From the NCBI GenBank assembly GCA_030266985.1, contig JAJDJB010000019.1, positions 1 through 32,566 of the forward strand: a stretch of DNA of 32,566 nucleotides. Direction: 5' to 3'. Of this stretch, positions 31,263 through 32,566 are shown piece by piece; within the stretch, counting starts at the first letter, position 1, and every line of letters begins with the position of its first letter. The notes below the pieces were generated by a model. That model saw nothing but the letters and a program-made list of their open reading frames with translations, made no database searches and had not been told where the DNA came from. This stretch comes from Synergistaceae bacterium OttesenSCG-928-D05. GTDB lineage: Bacteria > Synergistota > Synergistia > Synergistales > Synergistaceae. Made by a program: the position numbers and the translations under genes.

Positions 31263-32566
31263 TTAGAAACTAATGCGCCAACCGGCGTTGATCCGCCACT
31301 TGTTCTCGAAGTCGCCGCCACGTCCCGTTTCAAGGTCGATATAAAGCGCGTTTCTCGGATTCAGCTGATGCGTTAGACCGATTCCATATACCCACCAGTC
31401 GTCGTCGAGAGATTCGAAGATCACGACGTCGTTCGCATATACGTCGAGGTCGCCCTGGAATTCTTTCAGGTAGAACGCCTTCACATATATGTTCGTCTTC
31501 GCGCTCTCATAGCCAAGCAACAAACCAAGACGCCCGATCAGGGAGTCGAAGTTGCTTACGCCGATACGAAGTCCGTTGTCGGCGTGGAACATCCCGCTGC
31601 CGAAATGCTGCCACGACAACTGCGCCTGCGGCTCAAGGTACCAGTTTCCGTTGCTTTCCTGACCGTCTCGAATCGAAGGCCTGAGCCCCTCTTCGTTGTC
31701 GAAGCGGAAGCGTCTGCCCATCTCAAGCGACATGCCTACGCCGCCTGTGTTGAGATGCCCGCCCTGTACCATCGCTCCGGCTGAATCCTGTACGTTGAAT
31801 TCGTTTTTGCTCCATACGTATTTGGCAATCGCGTCGAAGTAGTAACCCGTGTCTCCAATATAGGTCCAGTACATACCCATCGTATGGTGTTCGATGTCGC
31901 CCGTGCCGTAACCGGTCTGGTTGAAGTCAAGGTCGCCTTTGCTCATGCCGACAAATCCGCCCACGTAGGTGTCGCCGTTTTTGAACCAGCTCGTCTCGCG
32001 CTCAAGCAGGTTGTCGTAACCGACCTGTACGCCCCAGTAGTCCATGTCGAATCCGCGGACATACTGCCTTGCGTCGGATTCCATCTTGCCGCCGAAACCG
32101 CGGAACCATGCGCCGTGTTTGCTGTGCTGCATATCGCTTCTAAGGTCTCCAAGGCGTTTAATCAGCGTATCCGTTTCCGCATATGCGAGGAAGTAGTTGC
32201 CTATGATGGTGTTGACGCCAGCGGAACCGGGGTTGCTTGCGCCGCCTGTGGAATAGAGCTCCCAATACTGGCCGCAATATTCATCGTATCTGCCCCTGCC
32301 GTCGTTGTTGTTGCGCAGTACATACTGCCATGCGCCTGCATCGACGACTCCGTTTTCCAGGACAAACTCCGCGCCTGTATCTGCCGTTTCTATCAGCATC
32401 GTACGTTCTTTGCCCGTCGTTGCGGCGCTGCCGTCGTTCAGGACCTTAACGAGGTGCGTGCCGCTTGACGTTTTCTCTACAACGAGACGGTCCGCCGTTT
32501 CAGCAGCAATATCGCTCTTCATGATAAAGTTACCGGTTCCCTTCAGGTCGTCGACCATGACGGTCG
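31263..32566 (-). CDS. Autotransporter C-terminal region with beta-barrel domain, 5' end outside the window
   Basis: At least 434 residues are visible, open to the window edge. The first ~110 residues end a passenger domain (GTGNFIMKSDIAAETADRLVVEK, AGAWQYVLRNNNDG) of pertactin-like beta-helix type. The rest is an autotransporter barrel: HGAWFRGFGGKMESDARQY, FDMDYWGVQVGYD, TYVGGFVGMSKGDLDF, GMYWTYIGDTGYYFDAIAKY, YLEPQAQLSWQHFG, VYGIGLTHQLNPRNALYIDLE, ending INAGWRISF with the terminal Phe that the BAM machinery recognises. It inserts in the outer membrane and exports its passenger, probably an adhesin or other surface structure. The N-terminus and passenger identity are unseen. Confidence 0.93.
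   Translation of the reverse strand, partial: TVMVDDLKGTGNFIMKSDIAAETADRLVVEKTSSGTHLVKVLNDGSAATTGKERTMLIETADTGAEFVLENGVVDAGAWQYVLRNNNDGRGRYDEYCGQYWELYSTGGASNPGSAGVNTIIGNYFLAYAETDTLIKRLGDLRSDMQHSKHGAWFRGFGGKMESDARQYVRGFDMDYWGVQVGYDNLLERETSWFKNGDTYVGGFVGMSKGDLDFNQTGYGTGDIEHHTMGMYWTYIGDTGYYFDAIAKYVWSKNEFNVQDSAGAMVQGGHLNTGGVGMSLEMGRRFRFDNEEGLRPSIRDGQESNGNWYLEPQAQLSWQHFGSGMFHADNGLRIGVSNFDSLIGRLGLLLGYESAKTNIYVKAFYLKEFQGDLDVYANDVVIFESLDDDWWVYGIGLTHQLNPRNALYIDLETGRGGDFENKWRINAGWRISF

Overview
The window looks like chromosomal DNA from a Gram-negative, anaerobic member of the Synergistota (Cloacibacillus/Synergistes-like). Three things point there. Two large secreted beta-repeat proteins end in a Cys/Ser-rich, hydrophobic, Arg-rich tail like the Synerg-CTERM sorting signal. 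An autotransporter beta-barrel shows there is an outer membrane. A long envelope/cell-division gene train includes a DUF5693 membrane protein next to csaB. The phylum assignment is inference; no rRNA gene is present.

Layout. 1-1128: end of an IS3-family insertion sequence (orfA/orfB joined by a -1 slip), whose terminus abuts an array of 58-bp hairpin-forming repeats (1129-1375). 1513-3145: a Crp/Fnr regulator convergent with a two-gene iron-sulfur operon (NapH/NosR-like membrane protein and 2[4Fe-4S] ferredoxin). That operon has a perfect 17-bp palindrome centred near -41 of its promoter. 3320-5251: a GLUG-repeat surface protein. 5438-7086: a small cassette between two 79-bp direct repeats made of the tRNA-Gly 3' end plus its terminator. 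It holds a broken GNAT acetyltransferase, an NTF2/SnoaL-like protein and a P-loop kinase, and looks like the remnant of a tRNA-targeted island. 7055-7481: tRNA operon Val-Asp-Phe-Gly with a near-consensus promoter.

7513-23651 is one long co-directional block on the minus strand with overlapping or closely spaced genes: RNase J, Na/Pi cotransporter with PhoU domain, UppP, DUF4321 protein, Maf, DUF5693 protein, CsaB, a split transketolase-like pair, FtsE, FtsX, an EnvC-like M23 protein, a CtpA-type S41 protease, a divergent polysaccharide deacetylase and a PurA-like protein. Most of these serve envelope synthesis and septal peptidoglycan splitting. The most striking point is that three proteins with central-metabolism folds inside the train (PurA-like and both transketolase halves) have lost nearly all residues those enzymes need for catalysis, yet remain full length and in frame. 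They look like retained pseudoenzymes, or enzymes with a new function, tied to the division/envelope operon.

23775-25051: an SPL-type radical SAM protein, then tRNA-Gln(CUG) and tRNA-Glu(CUC) behind a strong promoter. 25092-27586: a divergent pair of a UroD/MtaA-type corrinoid methyltransferase and a PocR-domain AraC regulator. 27650-28198: a secreted protein of unknown function. 28274-30346: the second GLUG-type Synerg-CTERM-like protein, with a Pro-Asp repeat stalk. 30347-31262: a mostly non-coding gap with repeats and a long inverted repeat. 31263-32566: the C-terminal beta-barrel portion of an autotransporter that runs off the window.
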